A stretch of 64,000 nucleotides of DNA from contig JAXLUI010000002.1 in NCBI GenBank assembly GCA_046329585.1, positions 1,178,001 through 1,242,000 of the forward strand. Direction: 5' to 3'. The translations under genes and the position numbers were made by a program. The notes beneath the pieces were generated by a model. That model was not told the origin of the DNA and did no database searches. It worked only from the letters and a program-made list of their open reading frames with translations. Below are positions 36,250 to 45,010 of the stretch, one piece after another; the stretch's first letter is position 1, and every line of letters starts with the position of its first letter. The stretch is from DLKC01 sp002478885 (GTDB lineage Bacteria; Bacteroidota; Bacteroidia; Chitinophagales; Chitinophagaceae).

Positions 36250-36780
36250 TCACAGCCCCTTCGCTTTTGCAAGGTCGGCTGCTTCTGTTTTAGGATCTGG
36301 TATCAGCAAATCATTTTTGCCGTATATGAGACTCTTACGTGCATAATTTGACGGTGCAAAAGTCTCGCTTAAATAGATTGCGTCTTTCGGACAAGCCTCT
36401 TCACACAAACCACAGAATATACAGCGCAACATATTTATTTCATAGCGTGCCGCGTATTTTTCTTCGCGGTACAAATGCTCTTCGCCTGGTTGCCTTTCAG
36501 CAGCTTCCATCGTTATCGCTTCTGCCGGGCAGGCAACAGCGCACAAGCCACAGGCGGTACAACGCTCTCTCCCCTCTTCATCGCGGTTTAATACATGCAA
36601 GCCCCTGAACACAGGGCTAAACGGCCGGTTTTGTTCAGGAAAATTAATGGTAGGCTTTTTCTTAAACATGTGGCTGAAAGTAATTGACATTCCCTTGAGA
36701 ATAGCAGGCAAATAGATCTTCTCACCGATGGTCATCGGCCTGCGGTCTACATCTTTTACTCTGTTGGTAAGTGGTTGCAT
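36250..36780 (-). CDS. nuoI: NADH-quinone oxidoreductase subunit I
   Basis: A 176-residue ferredoxin-like subunit binding clusters N6a and N6b. Both 4Fe-4S motifs are intact: CTACGLCAVACP near residue 78 and CIFCGLCEEACP near residue 122. Electrons pass from here to NuoB. It is separated from nuoH by 334 bp containing a repeat pair. Confidence 0.95.
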   Translation of the reverse strand: MQPLTNRVKDVDRRPMTIGEKIYLPAILKGMSITFSHMFKKKPTINFPEQNRPFSPVFRGLHVLNRDEEGRERCTACGLCAVACPAEAITMEAAERQPGEEHLYREEKYAARYEINMLRCIFCGLCEEACPKDAIYLSETFAPSNYARKSLIYGKNDLLIPDPKTEAADLAKAKGL

Positions 36781-36914
36781 ATTTTATTCCTTTCAGCAGG
36801 CTTCATTCAATCAGCAAATGTATTTTTCTAATTCAATGATGCCAACTTTATCTTCTTGATACGTTTAATTATTTTATACTGTTTAACCGGCTTTTGTGCC
36901 CTGTGGCATCGCCG

Positions 36915-37060
36915 GTTGTGTCACTCACTTGTACTTCTAATCAATGGTCAACAGGCGTGTGTTTCGCGCCAGTGCACGCCGAAGTATAGCCAACTATAAA
37001 ACTCGCGCCTACGCGGTTCATAGCCCAGCACTCACCCTCTGCACAAGTGTGCGACGCAAC
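36915..37060. repeat. Inverted repeat pair inside the nuo operon, nuoH-nuoI gap
   Basis: Left core 36915-36934 is a perfect second-subtype copy (GTTGTGTCACTCACTTGTAC), preceded by GGCATCGCCG. Right core 37041-37060 is the first subtype (GCACAAGTGTGCGACGCAAC). The spacer is 106 bp. The 334-bp gap around it is the largest break in the nuo locus and holds nothing else I can identify. Confidence 0.85.
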
Positions 37061-37114
37061 GAGCGCTGGTAAAAGAACTGTTGCCAGGCACTTAAAATCT
37101 TCTTACTGTTATTG

Positions 37115-38158
37115 TTATTTGTTCAACCATAGCGCTACCAGGGCTGTAACCACCATGTTTATTAAAGCCAATGGTATAAGTGATTTCCAGCCAAGACGCA
37201 TCAACTGGTCGTAGCGGAAACGTGGTAGTGTCCAGCGTATCCACATAAAAACAAATATTAGGAAGAATGATTTTGCAAACAACGCAATGATGCCGAGTAT
37301 ACCGGCAAGATTTGGATCCAACGTGCTCTCATTAAGAAAAGGAATATCGTACCCGCCGAAATACAGAGTCGCCATGATGGTGCAACTCATGAACATGTTT
37401 ACGTATTCTGCGAACAAATAAAATCCTAGTTTCATAGATGAATATTCCTGGTGGTATCCCATATTCAGTTCGTTCTCGGCTTCAGCCAGATCGAAGGGGG
37501 CACGGTTACATTCTGCCAATGCACAAACAAAAAATATAAAAAAGCCCAGAGGCTGGTATATTATATTCCAGTAGCCGGACATTTGCTGTTCAACAATTGT
37601 TTTCAAACTAAGCGAACCGGTAAGCATAATCAGCGCAATAATAGACACTCCCATAGCCAGTTCATAACTGATGACCTGGCTTGCACCCCTTAAAGCGGCA
37701 AGCAAAGAAAATTTATTATTGGAGGCCCATCCGCCAATCATAATGCCGTAAACACCCAGGCTCACCACTCCGAAAACATAAAGAATGCCGATATTTATGT
37801 CGGCTATCTGCAAGTTAATGATGCGGCCAAATAACTCGAGATGATTTCCCCAAGGAATAACGGCGCAAGTCATCATAGCCGTTAACATCGCCAACGCAGG
37901 GCCCAGAACAAATAAACCCCTGTTTGAATGCGACGGAATAATCTCTTCTTTAAAGAACAATTTTACGCCATCGGCAAGTGGTTGAAGTATGCCGAAAGGG
38001 CCGGCACGGTTAGGGCCACGCCTGTCCTGCATAAAAGCAGCAACCTTACGCTCAGCGTATGTTGAATACATTGCAATAACCAATGCAATGGTTACCACAA
38101 TAGCAATGAGTATCAGCTTTTCAAGTACCAGTGCAAAGTCCAATGTAAGCAGTTGCAT
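37115..38158 (-). CDS. nuoH: NADH-quinone oxidoreductase subunit H
   Basis: A 347-residue eight-helix subunit forming the quinone chamber roof. The signature loops are DRRGPNRAGPFGILQPLADG near residue 41 and AECNRAPFDLAEAENEL near residue 212, followed by HQEYSSMKLGFYLFAEY. Its start codon overlaps the nuoG stop by one base (TAATG), indicating coupled translation. Confidence 0.95.
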   Translation of the reverse strand: MQLLTLDFALVLEKLILIAIVVTIALVIAMYSTYAERKVAAFMQDRRGPNRAGPFGILQPLADGVKLFFKEEIIPSHSNRGLFVLGPALAMLTAMMTCAVIPWGNHLELFGRIINLQIADINIGILYVFGVVSLGVYGIMIGGWASNNKFSLLAALRGASQVISYELAMGVSIIALIMLTGSLSLKTIVEQQMSGYWNIIYQPLGFFIFFVCALAECNRAPFDLAEAENELNMGYHQEYSSMKLGFYLFAEYVNMFMSCTIMATLYFGGYDIPFLNESTLDPNLAGILGIIALFAKSFFLIFVFMWIRWTLPRFRYDQLMRLGWKSLIPLALINMVVTALVALWLNK

Positions 38159-39276
38159 TATTTATTGTCTTTTTGCGGTTCGTCAAAAATTTTAGCGGTA
38201 GCAGGACCATCCAGCAGGCTAAGTTCAATGTCCGGACGATTCACCTCACTTACATTATGTATGTCCATAAAATAACGGGGCTTGCGGCCATCCATCACCT
38301 TTTCGAATGTTTCAGCGGGTTTCTCTACACCCACATAATGACCTTGCGAAATAACCGAATGGCGATTGATGTTTGAAGGACCTTCAATTACCCAATCGCT
38401 GATATGCTTCTTCTCGAAACGGCAAGTATTACATATCCAGCCCGTTTTGCCATCTGAACTATCCTTAATTTCACCCCACTCATCTTTACGTGCTGTAACC
38501 CTGAACACCTCATCGCCTCGCATCCACAACTGGACCTCGCCGCAACAAGTTGGGCAATTCCTGTGCGCATCAACGGGCTTGGTAAACCAAACACGATTCT
38601 TAAAACGAAATGTTCTGTCTGTTAATGCACCAACGGGGCAAACATCGATCACATTTCCGATAAATTCATTATGCAGGTTCCTTTCTATGAAAGTGGCAAT
38701 CTGTGCGTGGTCGCCACGGTCCAGCACGCCATGTTCTCTTTTAGCTGTCATCTGGTCAGCAGTGAAAACGCAACGGTAGCAAAGTATGCAGCGTGTCATA
38801 TGCAGTTGAATATAATCGCCTAAACTAACCTTATGGAACGTTCTTCGTTGAAATTCATAACGCGTACCTGCTTTACCATGATCGTATCCCAGGTCTTGCA
38901 AATGGCATTCACCGGCCTGGTCGCAAATGGGGCAATCCAAGGGATGATTGATCAAAAGAAACTCAACTACACCAGCTCTTGCATCTGTTACACGCGGACT
39001 GGTGATATTTTTCACTTCCATGCCATCCATTACGGTTGTGCGGCAACTTGCCACAAGTTTCGGCATAGGGCGTGGATCTTTCTCACTGCCTTTTGACACT
39101 TCTACCAGGCATGTGCGACATTTACCACCACTGCCCTGCAGCTTACTATAGTAACACATTGCAGGTGGGGCAACATCGCCGCCAATCTTACGTGCAGCAT
39201 TGAGAATAGTGGTGCCTGCGGGCACTTCTATTGTGATGTTGTCGATTGTGACTTTAAATAATTGTTGTTCTGACAT
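38158..39276 (-). CDS. nuoG: NADH-quinone oxidoreductase subunit G, short form
   Basis: A 372-residue short NuoG. Present are the 2Fe-2S ferredoxin part with GGKCRTCLVEV, the His/Cys-rich segment CPICDQAGECHLQDLGYDHG, the cluster motif CILCYRC...CPVGAL, and a further CPTCCG...CNTC set at the start of the molybdopterin-like domain. The rest of that domain, several hundred residues in E. coli NuoG, is missing. Short forms are common in Bacteroidota, and the clean TAATG junction to nuoH argues against a frameshift. The ATG chosen gives MSEQQLFKVTIDN. Confidence 0.92.
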   Translation of the reverse strand: MSEQQLFKVTIDNITIEVPAGTTILNAARKIGGDVAPPAMCYYSKLQGSGGKCRTCLVEVSKGSEKDPRPMPKLVASCRTTVMDGMEVKNITSPRVTDARAGVVEFLLINHPLDCPICDQAGECHLQDLGYDHGKAGTRYEFQRRTFHKVSLGDYIQLHMTRCILCYRCVFTADQMTAKREHGVLDRGDHAQIATFIERNLHNEFIGNVIDVCPVGALTDRTFRFKNRVWFTKPVDAHRNCPTCCGEVQLWMRGDEVFRVTARKDEWGEIKDSSDGKTGWICNTCRFEKKHISDWVIEGPSNINRHSVISQGHYVGVEKPAETFEKVMDGRKPRYFMDIHNVSEVNRPDIELSLLDGPATAKIFDEPQKDNK

Positions 39277-39353
39277 AAGCCAAATTCCCAAAGGGAAATT
39301 TTATCGTATCCTCATTTCGAGGTTGAAAATTATTGTTGAATAAAGAGCTAAGC

Positions 39354-39373
39354 GTAGAAGTGAGTGACACAAC
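39354..39373 (-). repeat. Interspersed repeat core, solo copy in the nuoF-nuoG gap
   Basis: GTAGAAGTGAGTGACACAAC, one mismatch from the second subtype in the reverse orientation. It is followed by AAAGCTGACGC and then a GGGCTACAAAAAC tail. The gap between nuoF and nuoG is 133 bp. Confidence 0.8.
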
Positions 39374-39409
39374 AAAAGCTGACGCTTATTTTAATGAGGG
39401 CTACAAAAA

Positions 39410-40753
39410 CTAAACTGCCAAAGCCCGCTCATCTGCATAATGCGCCAACCCATAATTTCTTTTTAAACACTCATCAGGATTAAACACGTGCCATTCAAAT
39501 TCGTCCCTGAAATGCCTGATGGCTGCGGCTACCGGCCAAGCTGCCGCATCTCCCAGCGGGCAGATGGTATTTCCCTCGATCCTGCTCTGGATGTCCCAAA
39601 GCAAATCGATATCGCTCATTTTTCCTTTGCCATATTCAATGTTTTTCAAAATCTTTTCCATCCAGCCTGTGCCTTCGCGACAGGGGGAACATTGCCCGCA
39701 ACTTTCGTGACGGTAAAATCTTGCAAGTGTTAACGTATGGCGAACTACGCACTGGTCTTCATCGAGCACAATGAAGCCGCCGGAGCCCATCATACTACCT
39801 GTGGCAAAGCCACCATCACTCAAACTTTCATAATTCATATAACGCGTTTCGCCTTTGGCTGTCTTCAGCAAAAGGTTCGCCGGAAGAATGGGCACAGATG
39901 AACCGCCGGGAATACAAGCTTTCAGTTTTCTGCCATTGGCGATACCGCCGCAATATTTATCGGAATAAATAAATTCTTCAACAGATATAGTCATATCGAT
40001 CTCATAAACGCCGGGCTTGTTAAGATTGCCACAGGCAGAGATCAATTTTGTGCCGGTTGATTTACCAACGCCAATTTTAGCGTATTCATCGCCGCCCATA
40101 TTAATGATCGGCACTACGGCTGCCAGTGTCTCTACGTTATTGACCACCGTAGGCCTGTCCCACACACCTTTTACTGCGGGGAATGGCGGTTTAATTCTTG
40201 GGTTGCCACGCTTGCCTTCGAGTGATTCGATCAAAGCAGTTTCTTCCCCACAGATGTAAGCACCGGCGCCACGCTGAACATATATTTCGCAATCGAAACC
40301 TGTACCTTGTATATTCTTTCCCAGCCAGCCATTGTTCTTTGCTTCGATAATCGCCTGCTCCAGAATGTCCACGATCCATGCATATTCTCCACGGATGTAG
40401 ATATATGTAACATTGCTCCCTAATGCAAACGAAGAAACGATTAAACCTTCTATGAGTAAATGAGGAATAAATTCCATCAGGTAGCGGTCTTTAAAAGTGC
40501 CCGGTTCACTTTCATCGGCATTGCAAACCAGGTGACGCGGAACGCCTTCAGGCTTTGCAATAAAACTCCACTTCATGCCTGTTGGAAAACCCGCGCCTCC
40601 ACGGCCACGTAAACCACTTCGTTTAACCTGGTCAACGATTTCATCAGGCGTCATCTTCAAAGCTTTTTCCACGCTGCGGTAACCACCTTCCCTGCGGTAC
40701 ACATCGTATAGCCTGATGTTTTCTATATGCGCTTTTTCTAATAAAAGTTTCAT
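39410..40753 (-). CDS. nuoF: NADH-quinone oxidoreductase subunit F
   Basis: A 447-residue NADH- and FMN-binding subunit. The glycine-rich nucleotide loop GRGGAGFPTGMKW is near residue 52, CNADESEPGTFKDRYL near 80, and the N3 4Fe-4S ligands in CGQCSPCREGTGWM near 348 with a fourth cysteine in TICPLGDA. The ATG giving MKLLLEKAHIENIRLYD is preferred to a GTG two codons upstream. It follows nuoE by 67 bp. Confidence 0.95.
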   Translation of the reverse strand: MKLLLEKAHIENIRLYDVYRREGGYRSVEKALKMTPDEIVDQVKRSGLRGRGGAGFPTGMKWSFIAKPEGVPRHLVCNADESEPGTFKDRYLMEFIPHLLIEGLIVSSFALGSNVTYIYIRGEYAWIVDILEQAIIEAKNNGWLGKNIQGTGFDCEIYVQRGAGAYICGEETALIESLEGKRGNPRIKPPFPAVKGVWDRPTVVNNVETLAAVVPIINMGGDEYAKIGVGKSTGTKLISACGNLNKPGVYEIDMTISVEEFIYSDKYCGGIANGRKLKACIPGGSSVPILPANLLLKTAKGETRYMNYESLSDGGFATGSMMGSGGFIVLDEDQCVVRHTLTLARFYRHESCGQCSPCREGTGWMEKILKNIEYGKGKMSDIDLLWDIQSRIEGNTICPLGDAAAWPVAAAIRHFRDEFEWHVFNPDECLKRNYGLAHYADERALAV

Positions 40754-40820
40754 AAGCACCTGGCCCGTTAAGGCAATTATGTTTTTACTCGATTATTATA
40801 AAATCTTCATTCGAATCTTG

Positions 40821-41321
40821 CTAATTATTCATTGCTGCATTCTTTCTGCACTCTTCGATAATTGCATCTACTTTCTCGCTGGTAAGATGTTCGCGGTAGT
40901 GCTTTCCTAACTGCATCATTGGTGCATAACCGCATGCCCCGAGGCATTCCACCGTCTTTAATGTAAACATGCCGTCGAGGGTTGTTTCGCCGGGCTTAAT
41001 ACCCAGTTTCTCTTCTATATAGGCAATTATACTATCGCTGCCACGCAGCATGCAGGGGCCTGTTTGACAAACTTCAAACATGTACTTACCAACAGGCTTA
41101 AGGTTATACATGCTGTAGAATGTGGCTACTTCGTATACTTCGATGGGCTCGACACCCAAAAGAGAAGCCACATAATCCATTGTTTCTGCACTAAGCCAGC
41201 CGCCAAAACTTTCCTGCGCAAGATGCAACACCGGAAGCAAAGCACTCTTTTGTTTGCCTTCGGGATAACGGGCTACAAGCCGGTTAAATTCTATCATTTG
41301 CGCCTGTGAAAAACTGCTCAT
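40821..41321 (-). CDS. nuoE: NADH-quinone oxidoreductase subunit E
   Basis: A 166-residue thioredoxin-like subunit carrying the N1a 2Fe-2S cluster. The four cysteine ligands are in CQTGPC near residue 88 and CLGAC near 129. The start is the ATG giving MSSFSQAQM, only 5 bp after the preceding NTF2-like gene. Confidence 0.95.
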   Translation of the reverse strand: MSSFSQAQMIEFNRLVARYPEGKQKSALLPVLHLAQESFGGWLSAETMDYVASLLGVEPIEVYEVATFYSMYNLKPVGKYMFEVCQTGPCMLRGSDSIIAYIEEKLGIKPGETTLDGMFTLKTVECLGACGYAPMMQLGKHYREHLTSEKVDAIIEECRKNAAMNN

Positions 41322-41326
41322 CAAAT

Positions 41327-41854
41327 TTATTTTGTTAAGTATTCTGATGGTATCGGGTTATCTTTTCTTTCATCATCAAATAACCATGTAATTATCCAAA
41401 ATCGTGTACCGTCAAAAAATAATTCTATACTGTTTATACCTCTGCCGATTATTGGTCCGTCAGAAGTGTTTCTTGTTTCGTAAGTACTCCATACATGATA
41501 AACACTTCCAAATTTTTCAACCTTGCGACTGATTTCTATTTCATAAAAACCATTCTTTTCCAGATATGCATCACTCATTTTGTGATAATCTTTCAGGCTT
41601 ATCATCGTTAAATTTGGCTTGCCATCTTTTCCCTGCTGATTCCAACCAACCTGTGCACTTGCAATATGTAAAATGCTATCTCTTTCGTAACTAACTTTTT
41701 CACCTTTCTTTACTGTAACAACATCATAATATGCTTTCATTATGCCATCGAGCGTTGCCACATTGTCTCCATACTTTGTTGTTTGCGCCATGATGTTTTG
41801 AGAAGAAAACATCACTAAAAATATACAGGCAAGTACAACAAAATATTTATTCAT
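41327..41854 (-). CDS. Secreted NTF2/SnoaL-like protein inside the nuo operon
   Basis: A 175-residue exported protein. The signal peptide is MNKYFVVLACIFLVMFSSQNIMAQ. The mature part has the alpha-plus-beta layout of SnoaL/NTF2-like proteins: an early helix (LDGIMKAYYDVVT), strands around YEIEISRKVEKFGSVYHVWSTYE and a final GINSIELFFDGTRFWIITWLFDDE. No catalytic residues are evident. It is not a known complex I subunit, yet it is 12 bp after nuoD and 5 bp before nuoE, so it is surely cotranscribed. Its export means it cannot contact the cytoplasmic arm; a periplasmic role is inferred. It may simply have been inserted. Confidence 0.82.
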   Translation of the reverse strand: MNKYFVVLACIFLVMFSSQNIMAQTTKYGDNVATLDGIMKAYYDVVTVKKGEKVSYERDSILHIASAQVGWNQQGKDGKPNLTMISLKDYHKMSDAYLEKNGFYEIEISRKVEKFGSVYHVWSTYETRNTSDGPIIGRGINSIELFFDGTRFWIITWLFDDERKDNPIPSEYLTK

Positions 41855-41866
41855 TGCGTGAACATT

Positions 41867-43099
41867 TTAAGCGTCCATTTCACCGGCAATAAGGTTAAGG
41901 CTACTCAAAGTAATAACTGCATCACTAAGCATACTCCCCTTTGCAATTTCTGAATATGCCTGGTAATAAATAAAGCATGGCCTTCTGAAATGCAGCCTGT
42001 ATGGCGTTCTTCCTCCATCGCTGATGAGGTAAAATCCGAGTTCTCCATTACCACCTTCAACTGAATGGTACACTTCACCGGCCGGAATTTCCGTTTCGCC
42101 CATAATAATCTTGAAATGGTAGATCAACGCCTCCATTTTTGTGTAAACATCTTTTTTCTCCGGCAGGTAATACTCTGGAATATCTGCATGATACACTTCT
42201 GCTTCAGCGCCTTTAAATTCCTGTATTTTCCGGTATGCCTGTGTTATGATGCTGAGGCTTTCCCACATTTCCAGGTTTCTAACGAGAAAACGATCGTAAC
42301 AATCACCGGTTTTACCCACGGGTATCTGAAAATCGAAATCTTCATAACTGCTGTAAGGGCTATGCACCCGCACATCATAATCAACCCCGGCAGCCCGAAG
42401 ATTTGGCCCGGTAAAACCGTAGTTCAAAGCTCTTTCAGCAGCAATGGGACCCGCACCAATAGTACGCTCCATGAATATGCGGTTGCGCGTAAGCAGCTTT
42501 TCAAACTCTTTTAAAACTTTTGGATACTCATCAAGGAATTTTTCCAGTTTGGTAAAGGCGGTATTGCTGAAGTTGCGCTCAAAACCACCAATGCGGCCAA
42601 TATTTGTTGTAAGCCGCGACCCGCAAACCTCTTCATAAATTTCATAGATAAGTTCGCGGTACTCCATCACGTAGAAAAAAACCGAGAGTGCGCCGGTATC
42701 GACGCCTACGATCGAATTACAGATCAGGTGGTCTGCAATACGTGCCAGCTCCATAATAATCACCCGCAGGTAATCAACGCGTTTGGGTGTTTTTACCTTT
42801 AGCAATTTCTCGCAGGTTAAATGCCAGCCCATGTTGTTTATAGGGCTGCTACAATAATTCAACCGGTCTGTTAAAGGCGTAATCTGGTAAAGTGGGCGGC
42901 GCTCGGCAATTTTCTCAAATGCCCTGTGAATATACCCAACGGTTTGCTCCGCCGACACTATACGTTCTCCATCTACTTCAATAATATTCTGAAATACTCC
43001 GTGTGTTGCCGGGTGCGTAGGTCCAAGATTCAACGTGGTCGTTTGTTTCTCTATAGAACCTTCGGGCAGTTTAATATTATGATGTGTTAGTTCAGACAT
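41867..43099 (-). CDS. nuoD: NADH-quinone oxidoreductase subunit D
   Basis: A 410-residue subunit lining the quinone cavity with NuoB. Conserved are NLGPTHPATHG near residue 25, with the quinone-facing histidine, VGYIHRAFEKIAE, and the C-terminal EGGNGELGFYLISDGGRTPYR split around VEGG. It is separate from nuoC, unlike the fused nuoCD of enterobacteria. Confidence 0.95.
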   Translation of the reverse strand: MSELTHHNIKLPEGSIEKQTTTLNLGPTHPATHGVFQNIIEVDGERIVSAEQTVGYIHRAFEKIAERRPLYQITPLTDRLNYCSSPINNMGWHLTCEKLLKVKTPKRVDYLRVIIMELARIADHLICNSIVGVDTGALSVFFYVMEYRELIYEIYEEVCGSRLTTNIGRIGGFERNFSNTAFTKLEKFLDEYPKVLKEFEKLLTRNRIFMERTIGAGPIAAERALNYGFTGPNLRAAGVDYDVRVHSPYSSYEDFDFQIPVGKTGDCYDRFLVRNLEMWESLSIITQAYRKIQEFKGAEAEVYHADIPEYYLPEKKDVYTKMEALIYHFKIIMGETEIPAGEVYHSVEGGNGELGFYLISDGGRTPYRLHFRRPCFIYYQAYSEIAKGSMLSDAVITLSSLNLIAGEMDA

Positions 43100-43155
43100 T
43101 ACTGTCTTTTTATTTTTATTTATTTACTTAGCTTTTTGTTCTATCCTCCGCTGCG

Positions 43156-43175
43156 GTTGTGTCACTCACTTGTGC
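43156..43175 (+). repeat. Interspersed repeat core in the nuoC-nuoD gap
   Basis: GTTGTGTCACTCACTTGTGC, second subtype with one mismatch. Together with the opposing copy at 43801 it brackets nuoC at a distance of 625 bp. Confidence 0.85.
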
Positions 43176-43218
43176 GGCTGTAACGCTACGCAGTAAATAC
43201 GGCAACCACCTTAAGCGA

Positions 43219-43737
43219 TTACCAAACCGATCCGCCCCGACCAAACATCTCATCGTCTTTATCTCTTCTTGTCTGATCTTCCAGCGGGTATTCTTTGCGC
43301 ATCGGAAAGTAATCCATTTCGTCAACGTTCAGGATACGTTTCAGGTTAGGATGACCTACAAAATTCACCCCATAAAAATCGAATGTCTCTCTTTCCATCC
43401 AGTTGGCTGATTCGTACAAACGAGTTGCTGTGAACACATCGGGCTGGGATATACCGGTAAAAACCTTGAAGCGTATGCGAATATTGTCGACAAGGTTGTG
43501 CAAATGGTAAACGACGGCTAATTCACGGCCCTGCTGATCTGGGTAATGAACCGCGGTAAGGTCTGTAAGAAACTGAAATCTTAATTCAGCGTCATCATAA
43601 AGGAATTGCATGACTTTAAGATTAATTTCTTTTGGCGCTTCAAAGCTGAGCATGCCATAAGATTCGCTAAATGCCGATACCTGTTCTCCGAACTTGTCTG
43701 TTAAACGTTGCTTGATAAGGTCGTTTGTTAAACTCAT
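43219..43737 (-). CDS. nuoC: NADH-quinone oxidoreductase subunit C
   Basis: A 172-residue 30-kDa-type subunit of the peripheral arm. The signature is WMERETFDFYGVNFVGHPNLKR (recognised in two halves) near residue 125, and the C-terminus is PLEDQTRRDKDDEMFGR. The start giving MSLTNDLIKQRL is chosen over one five codons upstream. Gaps of 117 and 119 bp on its two sides each contain a repeat copy. Confidence 0.93.
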   Translation of the reverse strand: MSLTNDLIKQRLTDKFGEQVSAFSESYGMLSFEAPKEINLKVMQFLYDDAELRFQFLTDLTAVHYPDQQGRELAVVYHLHNLVDNIRIRFKVFTGISQPDVFTATRLYESANWMERETFDFYGVNFVGHPNLKRILNVDEMDYFPMRKEYPLEDQTRRDKDDEMFGRGGSVW

Positions 43738-43800
43738 ATGCTGAATTCTCACGTATTGCTTGTAAGACTAAAAATCCCGATGCTGAATAAAGAACAAAGT

Positions 43801-43820
43801 GTACAAGTGAGTGACACAAC
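43801..43820 (-). repeat. Interspersed repeat core in the nuoB-nuoC gap
   Basis: GTACAAGTGAGTGACACAAC, a perfect second-subtype core in reverse orientation, followed by TACAGCTGAAC and GCCCGCCGCCAATTATTG. Confidence 0.88.
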
Positions 43821-43854
43821 TACAGCTGAACTTGGTTCTGTTGCCCGCCGCCAA

Positions 43855-44445
43855 TTATTGAATTCCGTAACTGTTTAATAAAGCTTTATAATATTCACTA
43901 TGCCTGCGGCGAAGTCCCTCTGCATGCACCAATTCCTGTATACGAATAAAACCGTCGAGAATTGCCTCGGGCCTCGGAGGGCAGCCGGGCACATACACAT
44001 CAACCGGGATAACCTGGTCGATGCCCTGCAGTACACTGTAAGAATCAAAAATACCACCAGACGAGGCGCAGGCGCCAACGGCCAACACCCAGCGTGGCTC
44101 AGCCATTTGAAGATACACCTGGCGAAGCACCGGTGCCATTTTTTTTGCAATGGTACCCATTACCATGAGAAGATCGCACTGCCGTGGGGTAAAGCCCATG
44201 CGCTCCGAACCAAAACGCGAAAGATCGTAATGCGCTGCCGCCGTTGCCATAAATTCTATGCCGCAGCAGGAAGTAGCAAAGGGCAATGGCCAAAGAGAAT
44301 TTTTGCGGGCAAGCCCTACCACGCTTTCCAGCTTAGTGGCAAAAAAGCCTTCCCCCTGCATTCCCTCAGGCATTTCGGCGATCGCGACATTGTCTTCGAT
44401 CTTAGCCTCCTTAGGATGTATATTAAATCTTACGGGACGTGCCAT
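43855..44445 (-). CDS. nuoB: NADH-quinone oxidoreductase subunit B
   Basis: A 196-residue subunit holding cluster N2, the last electron carrier before quinone. The adjacent cysteines are in SCCGIEFMATAAAHYD near residue 59, with further ligands in GACASSGG and VYVPGCPPRPEA. It is 116 bp after nuoA. Confidence 0.95.
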   Translation of the reverse strand: MARPVRFNIHPKEAKIEDNVAIAEMPEGMQGEGFFATKLESVVGLARKNSLWPLPFATSCCGIEFMATAAAHYDLSRFGSERMGFTPRQCDLLMVMGTIAKKMAPVLRQVYLQMAEPRWVLAVGACASSGGIFDSYSVLQGIDQVIPVDVYVPGCPPRPEAILDGFIRIQELVHAEGLRRRHSEYYKALLNSYGIQ

Positions 44446-44561
44446 AATAATTTTAATTAAATGTTGATCAAAGTAACTACCTGTTTACGATTATAACAAT
44501 CCGGCTATGTTGCTTGTTCGATACCGGCACATTTGCACAACAGGTTTTTCGTTCAGAAAAA

Positions 44562-44966
44562 TTAATCCTCCCATTTAAGAGCGCCACTCTTGATGATGTA
44601 AATAAAACCAATAAGAAAGAACGCTACAAAAAGTATTATCTCAAAAAAACCAGACCAGCCAAGCTCTTTAAAATTAACCGCGTAAGGATAGAAAAAAATG
44701 ACTTCCACATCGAAGAGCACGAATAAAATGGCAACAAGGAAATATTTAATTGCCATCGGTTGTCTTGCGTCGCCGTGTGTTTCTATACCACTTGTAAAGT
44801 TCTCGAGTTTGTCGGAAGTATTTCTTTTTGGACCTATCCAATGGGAGAGCGCGATCATTGTTGCAACAAAGCCGGCAGCAAAAATCAATTGGATAGCGAT
44901 GGGTAAGTAGTCGGATGTGCTGCCTGGAGAAGAAACCGTGTCAATTAAAATATTGAGGATATTCAT
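44562..44966 (-). CDS. nuoA: NADH-quinone oxidoreductase subunit A
   Basis: A 134-residue three-helix subunit, first gene of the nuo locus. The conserved loop is KLENFTSGIETHGDARQP near residue 53, next to helix 2 (KYFLVAILFVLFDVEVIFFYPY), whose acidic residues lie by the quinone site. The reading begins directly after a short leader with a TATTTTTG box. Confidence 0.94.
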   Translation of the reverse strand: MNILNILIDTVSSPGSTSDYLPIAIQLIFAAGFVATMIALSHWIGPKRNTSDKLENFTSGIETHGDARQPMAIKYFLVAILFVLFDVEVIFFYPYAVNFKELGWSGFFEIILFVAFFLIGFIYIIKSGALKWED

Positions 44967-44984
44967 AAAGTTTCAATTGCAACG

Positions 44985-44992
44985 CAAAAATA
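44985..44992 (-). promoter_or_regulatory. Candidate -7 box of the nuo operon
   Basis: On the minus strand TATTTTTG matches TAnnTTTG and ends 18 bp before the nuoA ATG. The position 20 bp further upstream reads TTT instead of TTG. The TPR-gene terminator lies just upstream, so a separate nuo promoter is needed here. Confidence 0.4.
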
Positions 44993-45010
44993 AGGGCATG
45001 GCACTGAAAT

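Noticed and set aside
38158..39276. nuoG as a frameshifted or truncated pseudogene
   Set aside because: The 3' end joins nuoH by a TAATG overlap and no remnant of the missing domain is found. Short NuoG forms are known in this phylum.
43156..43820. nuoC and tsaC as cargo of a composite transposon formed by the bracketing repeats
   Set aside because: Both are core genes in normal context and the bracketing copies have unequal decay. Two independent insertions are simpler.
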